Source: Tyto alba (lineage: Eukaryota; Chordata; Aves; Strigiformes; Tytonidae). Taken from it: a DNA stretch of 64,000 nucleotides. The stretch lies in the NCBI RefSeq assembly GCF_018691265.1, contig NW_024881272.1, positions 18,837,323-18,901,322 of the forward strand. The letters are read 5' to 3'. The notes under the pieces are model-generated. The model saw only the letters and a list, made by a program, of their open reading frames with translations, was not told the origin of the DNA and searched no databases. Shown here piece by piece: positions 52,995 through 64,000 of the stretch (position 1 is the first letter of the stretch; every line of letters starts with the position of its first letter). A program made the position numbers and the translations under genes.

Positions 52995-53470
52995 GGGCCA
53001 CGTTTACCGCCGAGTGATCTGCCGCCCGCCCCTCGCTGCCCGGCGCCGAGGGGCGGAGTGGCGGCGGCTGGACGGGCCGGGCGGGGGCGTGGCCCGGCGC
53101 CGGGGGGCGTGGCCCCGCCGGGCGGGGGCGTGTCCCGGCGCCGGGGGCGTGGCTCTCCCCGCCGCGCCGCTCCTCGCGCACCATCTAGCGCCGGCTCCGC
53201 GGCTCCGCGCCCGGCCGCTGCCCCCGCCCCGCCGCGCCGGCCCGGGGGGTTGCTCCTCCCCCCCCGCCGGGGTTCTGGTTTCGAGAGGAGCCTCTAAAGG
53301 AAACGAAACGGCTGGGCTGGGGTTGCTCGTTGCGGTAACGCGTGGCTCTGCTCTCAGCAGAGAAGGGCAAAGGGGGCACGGCGGGGGCAGCGCCTGCGGG
53401 GGGAACGCAAGGAGCCCGGCCCTGCTGAGCTCGCAGCCCCGGAGCTGCTTCCCCCGAGTTGCTCAGAGCC
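52995..53470. promoter_or_regulatory. CpG-island promoter with GC boxes
   Basis: The GC and CpG content here is the highest in the window, with sharp AT-rich borders on the left. Four GGGGCGTGG/GGGGCGTGT boxes (about 53084, 53104, 53125 and 53144) match SP/KLF-type sites, and another GGGGCGGAG lies near 53050. No TATA box is present, as usual for CpG-island promoters. Possible donors exist on both strands: G/GTAACG near 53334 on plus, and GGCG/GTAAAC near 53010 on minus. Direction is therefore undecided and transcription may be bidirectional. A minus-strand gene ending at 6.9 kb would fit, but no coding exon chain was seen. Confidence 0.75.
53077..53159. repeat. 41-bp tandem duplication of GC-box module
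   Basis: The block starting CCGGGCGGGGGCGTG at 53077 recurs at 53118 with one T-for-G change in the box (GGGGCGTGT). Each copy carries two GC/KLF boxes and one perfect palindrome CCCGGCGCCGGG (53093-53104 and 53134-53145). The duplication doubles the number of likely SP/KLF sites in the promoter. G-runs could also allow G-quadruplex formation. Confidence 0.8.
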
Positions 53471-53929
53471 TGATAAAAACTGAACTTAGCAGCTAATGGT
53501 TTATCTGTCCCCAGGTTCAGCTCTCATCGCCACCACATTAAAGATCAGGCTCTTTGGCAATAGAATGATAAAAAGCACAAATGATCTTTCTGATTACCAG
53601 CCATGTCACTGTAACTGTACAATTGCCACCTCCTGAAAAGGGGAGGGGAACAGGTGAGCAGCCCAAATCCGGGTGTAGGCAGCACCCCGGCTGTGCGCAG
53701 CCTCCTCCCGCTCCCCTTCCCCCCCAGGGTGCCCCGCCAGCGGGGCAGGGGTGCTGTCGCCGCCCCTGGACTTGGTGCCCATTTGCAGAGCGGGGTCTTG
53801 GCGAAGAGCGGGCGAGGACAGGGCCTTGTCCTGCTCAGACCCCAGCCTCCCAGGGCTCTCGGGCAGCACAGGACTTCAGTTATTTGTTGGCCAGATCACT
53901 CCTTTATGTTAGCGCCAACAAAAAAAAAA

Positions 53930-54036
53930 CTTCCTGTATGCCCTTGGGGAAGCCACTGGATCTTGCCATGCATCACTTTTCCCCTTTATAAAACTGAGCT
54001 AAGTACTTTTTTAAACCATATAATAGCACCGTAAAA
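53930..54036 (+). repeat. MIR SINE fragment
   Basis: The order CCTTGGGGAAGCCACT, then TGCATCACTTTTCCCC, TTTATAAAACTGAGC and ATAATAGCACCGTA follows the MIR core and 3' part (CCTTGGGCAAGTCACT, TGCCTCAGTTTCCTC, TCTGTAAAATGGGG, ATAATAGCACCTACC). It is one of the two clearest MIR matches in the window. Confidence 0.6.
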
Positions 54037-54440
54037 ATCCAGTGCTGTTTCCATTATCCTCATCTCTGAATATCCCTCTTCTGCTAACACATTATCTGAT
54101 TTCTGTCCCCTGATGGGCTCAACTGCTACTCCATCACCCTTCAAATATTGCTTAGAAAAAACCCCAAAATGTCTGTAATTAAACTAAGAAGGAAGCTTTT
54201 TGCAAACCTTTACCTGGAACATTCTCCACTGTGTCCTAAGCGAGAGAGGGGAGCACTGGCATCACCAGCTGCTGAGGTACCGTACCCAAATGGGGACAAA
54301 TACAAACCATCTGCGCAGCCCTGGGACAGACAGAGCTCCCGCAGCCGCCGGCCCACCACGCCATCAGTATTCATGCATATTCAACCTCACAAGAAGGAAG
54401 AGGATTAGCAGCACTTCTGGTCAAAGCAAAGGAGATAGCA

Positions 54441-54500
54441 CGAGTTTAAAATGGCTTTCCCATGGCCACACAGGAAATCTGCAGCGAGACGGAGGGTATG
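54441..54500 (-). repeat. MIR-like SINE fragment, inverted
   Basis: Reads GTTTAAAATGGCTTTCCCAT then GGCCACACAGGAAATCTGCAG on the plus strand. This parallels the reverse MIR core (GTTAAGTGACTTGCCCAAGG then TCACACAGC...GTGGCAGAG). Only the core survives. Confidence 0.5.
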
Positions 54501-57196
54501 ACCGGAGACTTGTGACCACGGCTCATGCTGGGAGCGGCGTGGGGCCACCCCTTCAGCAGTGGTGTAAGGGCACTTCCAAGATGCAAATACGGAGCAAGCA
54601 CAATGCCTTTCCTCAGCATAGCTTATCAGCAACACGGTTGCGACTGGCCTAAAAGGTGAATTAAAAGTGAACGCTCCCTCCGCATTTCCATTGGATTTCT
54701 TTGCTTTTGATTTCTCATAAGCAGAGCGTTACTTAAATCTAGTGAATTGAACATTAAAAGTAAAATAAATTCTTATATCTACTAATTTAAAAAACCCACA
54801 AAACAGGTCTTTTGTCTTCCCTGACAGTCACCTGCAACACACAGCCATGAAGGGTCTGTCCCCTGTGTGTGCTGAGCACTGGAAGCAGACAGCAGCAGTT
54901 CCAGGCAGGAACTGATTTCACCGATTTTCCAAAGGTAACTGTATTAGCACAGATCCCTGCCTGAGAAAAATGAGAAGTCAGAGCAGACACAGGAGACTCA
55001 AGATCTCCAACAAGGAGGCCAAAGGAGGTGGCAGAGCTATGGGACGCTGCCGGTCTGGTGGGGAAGGAATTGCTTGGATTTGGGGGCAACAGCAGCATGC
55101 TCCTGGTGAGCACCACAGATGTCACGTGCTCTGAACAGAAAGATCCTTGTATCCCCATAAAAATGGAAAAGCTTCTTTTGGAGGGGGGTAGGTGGGAGAG
55201 GCAAAGAGATGTAGAAACATACGGGTTCAAACAAAGTTTTATGAGGAGAGTTGGAGTGCACTCAGCCTGTAAAACAGCCTGACAGCGGCAGGCCACCACC
55301 TGATGCTCTGCCTGGGCAAAGGTATCTATCTCATGGTGGTGTATGATCAGGATACGCTGCAAGTTTTATGAGAGGGTTACCACTGTCAACAGGTGATTGA
55401 ATAGCTTTTCACTTTAGGAGCAAATGACAGACCTTGCAAGGGACCAGCAAGGGGAAAGACAGAGATGGCCATTTACCTTGACATGTTTCTTCCACACAAG
55501 CCAAACTAATTGCACACGTCAAAAGGAAACGGCAATGCATGGCTTTTGTCCGCTCCCGATAACGATCAGTTAGGGCTCTTCCTGTCTTCTCCAGCAGCCC
55601 TTCCTGCAGCATAGCATGCAGAGGAGGAAGAAAATACAGCTTTGAAGGTCAGGTAATGGCCTAATTAAAGCTAAATTCCAACTCCAATGCTTCGGCCCTG
55701 CCCTTTTAAAGCACAGTGCTGGGTCAGGCTGTCGGTTGTGGTTTAGTGCACTGGTGCTGTTAGCACCAGTATGTTGCTAATATGTTGTTTGGCTTAACGT
55801 GGGTCATTTGGCATGCAGTTTCCTAAATAACTGCAGCAAGTGCAAAGAGATGAGCGTTAATTTTAAAACAGTTATTGCCTTGCAAAGGGCACCTACCCCC
55901 AGCCCCTCTGGGGTTGGGGAGAACTTGCAGAGGTCATGAGAGCAAGCCTCCCCTTCAAAAACCAGACCACAGAGTGGATGATCAGGGACAGGGAGAACAA
56001 TAAAACGGCCTTGCCTTTGCAGCAAGTGGTTGGACAGAGTTTGCCCAGAGCCCCCCAAAAGGCTGCGGTGATTCTGTGGGCATGGAAAGCCCTAGGGACA
56101 TCACTCTCTAAAGCAGATGTGATGCTATAGCGCTCAACTTGCACAGGCACACATTTATGGCACAAAAGTATTTCTTTAGAGCGTAGTGGAAGATAACATT
56201 CCTTTTGGCAGCGTTACTGCATGGCAAGGGCACAGGTGTTCTTGAGCATGTTTTTAGTTGAACATAAACCTGAGTGTATAGGAAAAAATTAAAGGTATTT
56301 TTTCAGCATGATCTCAGTCCAATATCCTTGTGCTTTCATTTTGTATGACTAGTCCTTGTTGGGGCAGGGGAAGATGCTTGCTTTCTTTTTCAAAATGAAG
56401 CAAAAATATCCCGTGTTTACCCTGTTAAACATTAGCAGAGTTTGGGTGAGAGGGGTGTTGGTCTGGGAACACAAGTGGGCACATTCTGTATAATACAATG
56501 TTTTCTATGTTTCCCCAGTTCTTCCCACCAGCTGCATACTTCGCCACAAGGCTATCTCAAGCATTCATTAGATTGAACTCTGCAACACCGCTGTTGTTAA
56601 TGGCTACAGATGTCTAAAAGTATCAGATCATCTTCTCTGATCTTTTTTTCCTTAAAGTGGATAATATAGAGATAAACAAAGAAGGTAGTTGTGGCATTTT
56701 TCTCCAATCACACAAAACCTCAGAAGCAAGAATCAGACTCGGAGGGAGAAAAACAGGCGCAATTGCTGCACTCTACTCCTCTAACGCTGCATGCACAGAT
56801 AGCTGTTCCTGTTCTGACCCTTTTCCAAATGAGCCAAAGGAGTTAGTTCCAACTTTCAGAAAGTTCTGTGATGCTTTATTTCCCACTTCAGGAGCTAGGA
56901 TTCATTTTGGAGTCTCAGAGAGCAACACCTTGTGCCCTGATATGGCTTCAGCCAACAACAGCAAGTTTGAGAGACTCATGGCCAGCACTGCAAATACAGC
57001 GCTCCCCACACACCCACACCTGTTCTTTTACCCTTCCTCGTGCCTGAAACATGACAGGCAATGTGGGATTTCATTTTTGTACTTAAGACATAAATTATTG
57101 TTTTATTAAAATGCTAGACGTTAGTATACATTAAGTGGGAGCATTAGTCATGCCAAGGTAGAAAGTTATACAGGTAGAAGATTAGCAAACAGAGGA

Positions 57197-57268
57197 AGGG
57201 CTCAGGAGGTCTCAGCTGAATTCCTGGCTCCTCCACAATGTTCTTGCTTAGCTGTAAGCAACCCACCG
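57197..57268 (+). repeat. MIR-like SINE fragment
   Basis: GCTGAATTCCTGGCTCCTCC, then ACAATGTTCTTGCTTAGCTG and TAAGCAACCCACC, resembles the MIR tRNA-related to core junction (GGTTCAAATCCTGGCTCTGCC, ACTTACTAGCTGTGTGAC, TGGGCAAGT). It is diverged and short. Confidence 0.4.
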
Positions 57269-60200
57269 ATATCCGCCTGCTGTATTTGCAGGCACCACAC
57301 TCCTGGCTTAGGAGTGCAATGAAAAGCCCAATCTTGCTGCTATCTCAGAATGAATCAGGATCAAAATATCTCAGCAGGCATACCCACCAGGTCAAGGCCC
57401 CGTTCCTCAAAATTGTTCCTGTTTGCTGTACCGGATGGCTGGCAGCACCGTTCTCACCACTGGCAGAAATGGGAATCCAGCTGGGCCATGTCCTCCCCTG
57501 CACGGGGCGTCCCCGCCGAAATGCCAGCTGGCCCACACCGCAGCTGGGCGAGGGGTGAGCCTGCACACAGGCACCAGGAAGGATCAAAAGATGTATTTTC
57601 TCAGGACAGATAAATCCCACCTGTGTTTCAGTGCCTTATCTCTGATAAAGAATAACAGTACCAGAATTTCTAACAAACACACTGCAAAGGATAAGAGGGC
57701 TCTATTCAATAGTATCTGGTAATAATCAGATATTATGGCAGCCACATGCCAATACTGCTTACCAACACATGTTTCCTTTTGATCTGCAGCACTATTGGTT
57801 TATGTGCCAATAAAAATATTTATGTGCAATAATACTAACACAGGTCTTACACCAAGTTATCTACAAACAACAAGCATCTATACTGCTCCCAAGTAGGAAA
57901 AGAAAGCTCTTACCTGACAGAGAGACTTTTCTCTACTGGATAGATGATGATGATGATGACAGATGCCCAGAGATGGCTAGAAAGATGAGAAGTACAAGAA
58001 GCAGGAATTCACCTCCTGCATCTACATTAGTCTACTTGCTTCACGTGTGCAGGGTGAAAAATTTGTCCCTGATGAGTAACTGTGGGGAAGCTACTTAAAC
58101 TTCTTAGTTATGCTCTGTGTCATCAACGACTGAAAATCATCATTCCTAAAACCAGACACCAATATTCCACAACTAATCTTCCTCCTGCCGCCTTTCAATA
58201 GGCAAGTCTCCACCCAGAGCTAGTTTTGCCTATCATCTGCATATTCTTCACAGAAATTTGAGACATGAACCAATGTTTCTAATAAATCTTGTTATTTGAT
58301 GCATTTATAGACAGCTGGTATATCGGCAGTTGAAGCCTAGAAGCCAATCTGTACAACCATAAGAAACACTCCAAATCTGAAGGGATGTTCAGAGAGCAGA
58401 ATCCTATCAGTTTTAGAAGTGATGTGGGTGGGGTTTTGCCCCACCTTTGGGCACGTGCAGAATTTGACTTTGTTTTTAATTTATGTTGCTTAAACATTGC
58501 TTCTCAAAAATATTTTCCAAGATTTTGTTGCTGACCTGTTTTTTTACGGCAGCAACATCACATGAAAAACAGCTATTTATTCCTTGAGGGTTCCCCCTGC
58601 CCCCACCTGATTTGGGAAGAACAGCAGTATGGTTTTTTTTTGATTTATATGGAAAGAGGAAACCACCCTGGGCAAAAAGTCTACAGTCAGCAGAAGCACC
58701 ACTTTGTCTTCAAAGACTTAGACACAAGGCTCCCAAATGATTAATGTTCTTAACTCACATTTTTCTTGCAGATGTGATTACAGAAGAGAATATGAAGAGG
58801 AAACAATTTTTAAAAAAATTGTTAAGTATATTTTCATAACAAGGAACAACAACAGAAAACAATTTTCTAGGTGGTTTTAAAATAATAAAGTCAATAACTA
58901 AAACTCAGAAGCCAAACTGTTGATGGATGTTAATACCTTGGCACCAAAACTAGATATTCTGCTTTCCTAGAAAGTCACTGATACTTACTCAACTTGAAAA
59001 AAACAACCCATGAGCAATTTATTAGATAACTATATATTAACATTGATACCTAAATTCAGGCTCCACATTTGAAAAACTGTCAAATGCTCTTCTCAAAATA
59101 CTTAATTTGCATTCCTTTTAGCTATGGAATATCACAGACTCCAAGAAATTTTAGAATATCCTGTATGGCTGTGATACCCAGGTCCCCATTTCCTAGTCTT
59201 CAGCAGTATCTTTGGAACCAGGCAGTAAGACTTCCAGTTACCAATCATTATTTGAATTTGGAGAAACAAAATGAGATTGGCATGGGGGAGAGTCTACCAA
59301 CACATCTATAGAGGAAAACACATTCTTTTGGATTTTGAACACATCTTTTTCATGCATATGAGAAAACATAAGAAAAATAATTAGTTTAAATCAACACACA
59401 GAAACAGAACATAAAATGATGAAAGAGATTTGAACCACCATCTCAATGTCCATGATAAACCATGACATCAGGGTTTCTCTCTCCTCTCTCAGTCACAAAG
59501 TGCATGACTGCTCTGGAAAACACTGTTGTTAAATAAGCTTTAGTATCAGGATCTCGCATTGCAGAAAGCTCTTTTAGAGTTGTTTCCTAGGTACTAGAAC
59601 TGAGTAAAGCCCAAACTGGACTGCTTAACACATGCTGAGAGGCCATTTCAGATACACAAAGAAGCTGAGTTTTGAAAGCTCATTTAAGTGTCTGCCTGGG
59701 CATGCTTTGCTCCCTCTGACTGCTGACAAGGTTTTCAAACGTGGCTTCCAAAGATGTCTTTGAATCTTTTAGGCTTTGTAATTCACTCTCCATTTATCTC
59801 AGTATGATCAAGTGATGAGAACTATGATGTGTAGACACATACACATATACATATGTATGTAAGAGGACATTCCTGGATGGGTGAATTGGGGAGGAGGGGG
59901 TATGGAAGCAGTTACATGAGCCAGCTGCAAAGCTTTAGTTAATAAAAGCTGTTGATTGCTGTCTGATTCTGATCTTGTCAGGCACTTGTCCTGCACAAAG
60001 ATTTAAAAAACCCCTAATACGCAAGTTAAATATCCTTGGCTAGATTAAATGACTGTCAGATACATCAGGTAAATGTATCCAAACTGTTGTATGCAGAGCC
60101 ATTAGCGTGCAGAAGCTAAATCTGCACAATTCGCCACCACTACCTCCGACGTGGGGCAGGCACCTCTATTGCCACCAGACTCTCAAAGGTGATCCTGAGT

Positions 60201-63200
60201 AAACACCAAGTTTGATAAACTCCATACTGGAGTGTGATCTCATGTCATACAACAATAACTGCAAGATAAGACTTGTCCTTTGGAAGGCTTGTGAAGGAAT
60301 GAAACCTATTATGCTATCTCACAGAGCCAGCTGAGAAAAGAGAGAGGCTGAACACAGATGTCATACACTCTCACACATTTTTCCATACACTTGGGGAAAA
60401 AAAAGAAATGGCACTTACAAAGAAAGTTTGCTGGGGTGGTGGTGGCACTGATGTCTTCCTGTTTTGCTCTGTTTTTAAGGGAAAAAATCCCCATTTGCCT
60501 GAAGAAAAAAAAACCCTAAAACTTTGTTGAAAAAATTTGTGGAAAACAATGTTTATGGCAATTTTTGATAGGAGTAAACCTCAGGTTTCCAACCATCTCT
60601 CCGAAGTAACATTTAGTATTAGCAGATGTCTGGTTGGAATCTGCCTGAGCCAGTGAACTCATTCTGAATGGACACCAAAAAAAGCACACAATTTTTGCTC
60701 CACATAATCTGACTATAAGATACTTTCTCCCAGACTTCATGGATTTGACTTCCACCATGCAATTACTAACTATTTTGTCTTCAAGAAGTAAGGACCTCAA
60801 ATGCAGAGCAGACAAGCCTACCAGTCAATGTAATCTGCTTTTCCAGATCTATAGCTTAGCTATAAGTAGTGCTGGAGCAAAATGCTAGAAATAGGTATTT
60901 GGTCTGGGGTTATAAATAGGAGACATTTCATTTGTCGGTGTACAGGCCTTGCTTATAATAGCTGTGACCTTGATGGCTGCAACTCTGAATTCATTAATTC
61001 ACTCAAAGGAAGGCACTGAAGATCCAAAGCAGATAATTAGGCCAAAGATAGCCATCATAGCTGTTAACTTAAGGTGTTATTGCAATCTCATGTAGTGGTT
61101 TATATTTCTGCCTGCACTTTCCTCTGCGTTCTTTACATACTGTCTTCACAGATGCATACACACCCTCTCTTACCGTATCAACTGCTTTATGAGATGTTTG
61201 CCCACATATTCACTCATCTTTACATGCTGCAGTGAGGCAGTCTTGACAAAGCCAGCCTATAACTGCACAAGTCTCTAGCAGTTAAGCATTCCATTTCCCC
61301 TTGCCAATTCTCCAAGTCATGCAACATTTTAAAAGTTATTAAATTCTAAATAAAGGAGATTGAGGATGCCAAATTATATTCTGTGCTAAAAATGGCAATC
61401 AATATTTGTCAAGACAATAATGTCTTTGAGGCCAGAAGACCATTATACTCTAGACTAATTTTTTTATTTTTTTTGGTAAAGAGACAGTTCATAATATTTT
61501 CCAGTAACTGCTGCATCAAACCCAGAGTTCTGGTTGAGCTAGAGCATTTAAATTATCATACCAAATTAGGTATGTTTCTCTCCCAAAATAGAACAGTGTT
61601 TTTCCTTATTTATACTGAATTTATGTTTGAAATACAATGCTTTTTTAGTTGAAAACCACAGATGAGTTCATATCAATAGCAGGGTGAAACAACACATGCA
61701 TGTATACAGCAAGATAGTGAACCATTACTTAAAGCATCAGAGGAAGGCAATACCCGTATACATGAATTATAACCACAATTCCCATGAATCACCCTTTTAA
61801 TCTATTTTGGTCTGAGATATATATATATTGTTTTTCAATAGGAAGATGGGTAGTTCTTTGTGCAATTATTTTGACAGTCATGTTTATTATGAGAAGTTAA
61901 TGTCTGTATGCAGCAAATCTGAGAGTGGATTCAGAACCAGCCTTGTAAACGTGCAGAAAATGAGCAGAAAATGTTTATCACAGTATTTTCCATTTTTATG
62001 AGGATGCAGTTGGTTATTATGATAAGGTGAAAGGTCTCAAAGCCTTCATTTTTAGGCCACAGGTGTTCTTTGTAGAGGTTTTTTTAATAAAGAGTATTAT
62101 TAGTCCTTTAAATTAGCTCATATTGAAAGTTACCACATCTGCGTTATGTGGTAATGAAGCCAGGGGGAGGTCATAGCAGGGGACTTGTGCTTGAAGAAAA
62201 CATCTGGACATTGCTTTGACATTCACTAGCAACTTCTTGTATTTTATTAAGAAGTAAGGAAATTATACTGAAATCAAATGCAAGATTCAAACAATAAATA
62301 AAATGAAAATACAGGACCTGAAAAAAAAAAATCTAGCTCTGAACAAAAGAAATCCTTTCCCTTCTTTCACTCCCCTCCCATGAATTCCAACTGATGAGAT
62401 TAATTACTGGTGCAAATGGCAGCATCAGTTAAAAAAAAAGTTAAACCGGTATTTAACACATATCAATAACACTACAGTAATTCTGTCTTTCACAGAATAA
62501 GCTACTGTCATTTTAAATAAAGCATTTTTTGTATTGTAATTTTTTTCAGCTGTCATTTTTACTGTTTACTACTTCATTTCAGAAAGAGGTGCAATGACCT
62601 TAGGAAGTCCTCGACCTTTACAGAGGCATTTTTTTCCTCCGCTTCCCCCTCACTGATATAAGGAGAGACTTTGTTTCCTGTTCAAAATTACACCTATTAC
62701 TTCCACTGATGGAAGTAAGGAAAAGTTGATTTGCAACAAAAGGAGGATTGAAAAGCCAGCAAAATCCTCAAGTGGAAGTTGCAGAGTAACTGCATGGTGG
62801 CTCTTAATCATCATGGCTGACAACTAAATATTTAGGAACTATCACATTAACAAACTTGTCTGGGCCCGATGACTGTTCGGCTCCATAGTGCACCCAGCTA
62901 GGAATGTTTATAGGGCAATGGTTACAGTACACGTCAGAAATCCTAAACAGCGTAGCATATCCAAGCTCACTCTATCTTATTGTTTTAAGCATTTGCTTAC
63001 AAATGCAAATGACATTTCTATTCTATTCAAGTTCTTATACCATACTCATCACTGCAGTAACTGAGCGTCTTCCAGCACCACAGTAATCGGTCAGGTCATT
63101 TCTCCCCTCAGGCAGGGAAGCACGTACGTATCAATGCATTGTTTTAATGCCAGTTTTCTATTCTTACAAATCTCAGTTTTAATATCAAGAACCTTTCACT

Positions 63201-64000
63201 GACACTTTCAACACAGTGTATACCTTCTGCAAATTTATTGCATTTCTGGCCAGAAAGCCCAATGCAAATTCTAAAGGCCTATACATATATTTGGTTATAG
63301 CTATATGAAATTATTACAGGCAAGCTATACTCTAGCTCGCCCCTCCCCTCCAAAATCACAGTAGCTGCAAACGAATTTCACAATACTGCATAACAACATC
63401 TTCTAGAACAAAAAGCATTTTATGTGAATGTGACATGCAAATATTAAGACAGGACACCAGACTTCTTTTATTTCCCTTTCCCACTGGGTTTTTTATTTTA
63501 TAGCATTTGCATTAGGTAATCAACTGAAACACTTCAACAACAGAAAGCTGGCAGCATAGTAAGGAAAAATGGAGATTATTTCTCAAACAGCTGTGACAAA
63601 ATGGTTTCAAGTTGGAATAGTATTGCACAAATGAATCAATTTACGGAGGGTGAGTGGGAGCGAGCATCTTCAACATGGATTGTGAGGAAAAAAGGCACTA
63701 TTTAGCTGTGTGTGTTTAAAAAAGAAAAAAAGTCATGAAGCACAATCCATGTTTCTTAAAATTACATTCAGTACTGCTTTAGAAATACTCACAAACCTGT
63801 CTCTCTTTACAGAAGCTACAGAAAGCTGCTGATGTAAATATCAGACAGTACAAGTGTATGAACATTTATAATTATGCTCCAGAAAAGTCTTGGGAAGAGG
63901 GCTCTTTCTATAAGTACTGCTGCAAAGGTTACATAGTTGCATAGGCTTACAGTAAAGGAAGCATCCATGCAACTAAGCAGCTTTACAGTTTCCTTAAGTT
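57269..64000. other. AT-rich noncoding stretch, no gene seen
   Basis: Apart from a GC-richer patch at about 57420-57560, this end is AT-rich unique DNA. It holds a GAT trinucleotide run (57943-57959), a weak MIR-like core near 58075-58125 (AACTGTGGGGAAGCTACTTA) and a short AT dinucleotide run near 61817-61830. No exon, RNA gene or promoter was recognised. Confidence 0.55.
57943..57959. repeat. (GAT)n microsatellite, short
   Basis: Between five and six GAT units in a row. No other feature is attached to it. Confidence 0.85.

Larger units (their letters stand above)
53471..57195. other. Noncoding stretch with SINE fragments
   Basis: Contains a GC-rich patch at about 53640-53870 and two MIR-like fragments, listed separately. 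The longest open frame of the window (191 codons, minus strand, 54787-55362) falls here but shows no domain, is rich in Ser, Leu and Cys, and lacks splice context. No gene was recognised. Confidence 0.5.

Noticed and set aside
53014..53496. 160-codon frame through the CpG island
   Set aside because: Arg/Pro/Gly-rich translation of GC boxes, starting without a proper ATG. Better explained as promoter DNA.
54787..55362. 191-codon minus-strand open frame, longest in the window
   Set aside because: Ser/Leu/Cys-rich composition, no recognisable domain, no splice or promoter context. A few frames of this size are expected by chance in 64 kb.
58075..58140. MIR-like core (GGGGAAGCTACTTAAACTTC)
   Set aside because: The match covers too few positions to list as a repeat with confidence.
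1..64000. tRNA, rRNA, microRNA, CRISPR array, phage or bacterial gene cluster
   Set aside because: No cloverleaf with a TTCGA-type loop, no recognised microRNA seed hairpin and no spaced identical repeats were seen. The composition is vertebrate noncoding DNA.

Overview
The window looks like vertebrate nuclear DNA, most likely from a bird or another sauropsid. It has no compact gene array, no operons and no long recognisable reading frame. It has one strong CpG island, long AT-rich stretches, GC-rich patches, and only a thin scatter of very old repeats (MIR-like SINE pieces, one hAT-like MITE, one LINE tail). I saw no Alu, B1, L1 or other mammal-type young repeats, and by eye no CR1 3' end. 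The bird assignment is therefore an inference from low repeat load and composition, not from a diagnostic sequence.

Layout. 1-6.9 kb is AT-rich noncoding DNA with one MIR-like piece. At 6.93-7.19 kb on the minus strand is the best coding candidate, a terminal-exon-like frame of 86 residues from an unidentified protein. Next to it, at 7.4-7.64 kb, is an exon-like or conserved-looking block. 7.6-39.2 kb is mostly AT-rich and gene-free. It holds a palindrome cluster (12.1-12.3 kb), an inverted MIR piece (15.0 kb), a 285-bp hAT-like MITE (15.6-15.9 kb), a TG microsatellite (16.4 kb) and a Cys-rich exon-like frame (19.8-19.9 kb). 39.2-43.1 kb alternates small CpG-rich patches with AT-rich blocks full of homeodomain-type TAAT cores; this layout is typical of regulatory DNA around developmental genes. 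A fossil LINE reverse-transcriptase tail lies at 44.3-44.7 kb. 45-53 kb is mixed GC-rich and AT-rich noncoding DNA. A CpG island at about 53.0-53.47 kb, with four GC/KLF-type boxes inside a 41-bp duplication, is the one clear promoter. 53.5-64 kb is noncoding, with several MIR-like fragments.

How the parts relate. If the 7-kb exon is real, the window is probably intron and 3' end of a minus-strand gene, or the space between that gene and the CpG-island transcript. No chain of coding exons joins the island to the 7-kb exon by eye, so this link is unproven. I did not find a new biological system. The best leads are the unidentified terminal exon, the CpG/TAAT block at 39-43 kb, the duplicated GC-box promoter, and the palindrome cluster at 12.2 kb. 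All calls of conserved-looking DNA are judgements from composition and motifs, because no alignment could be run.
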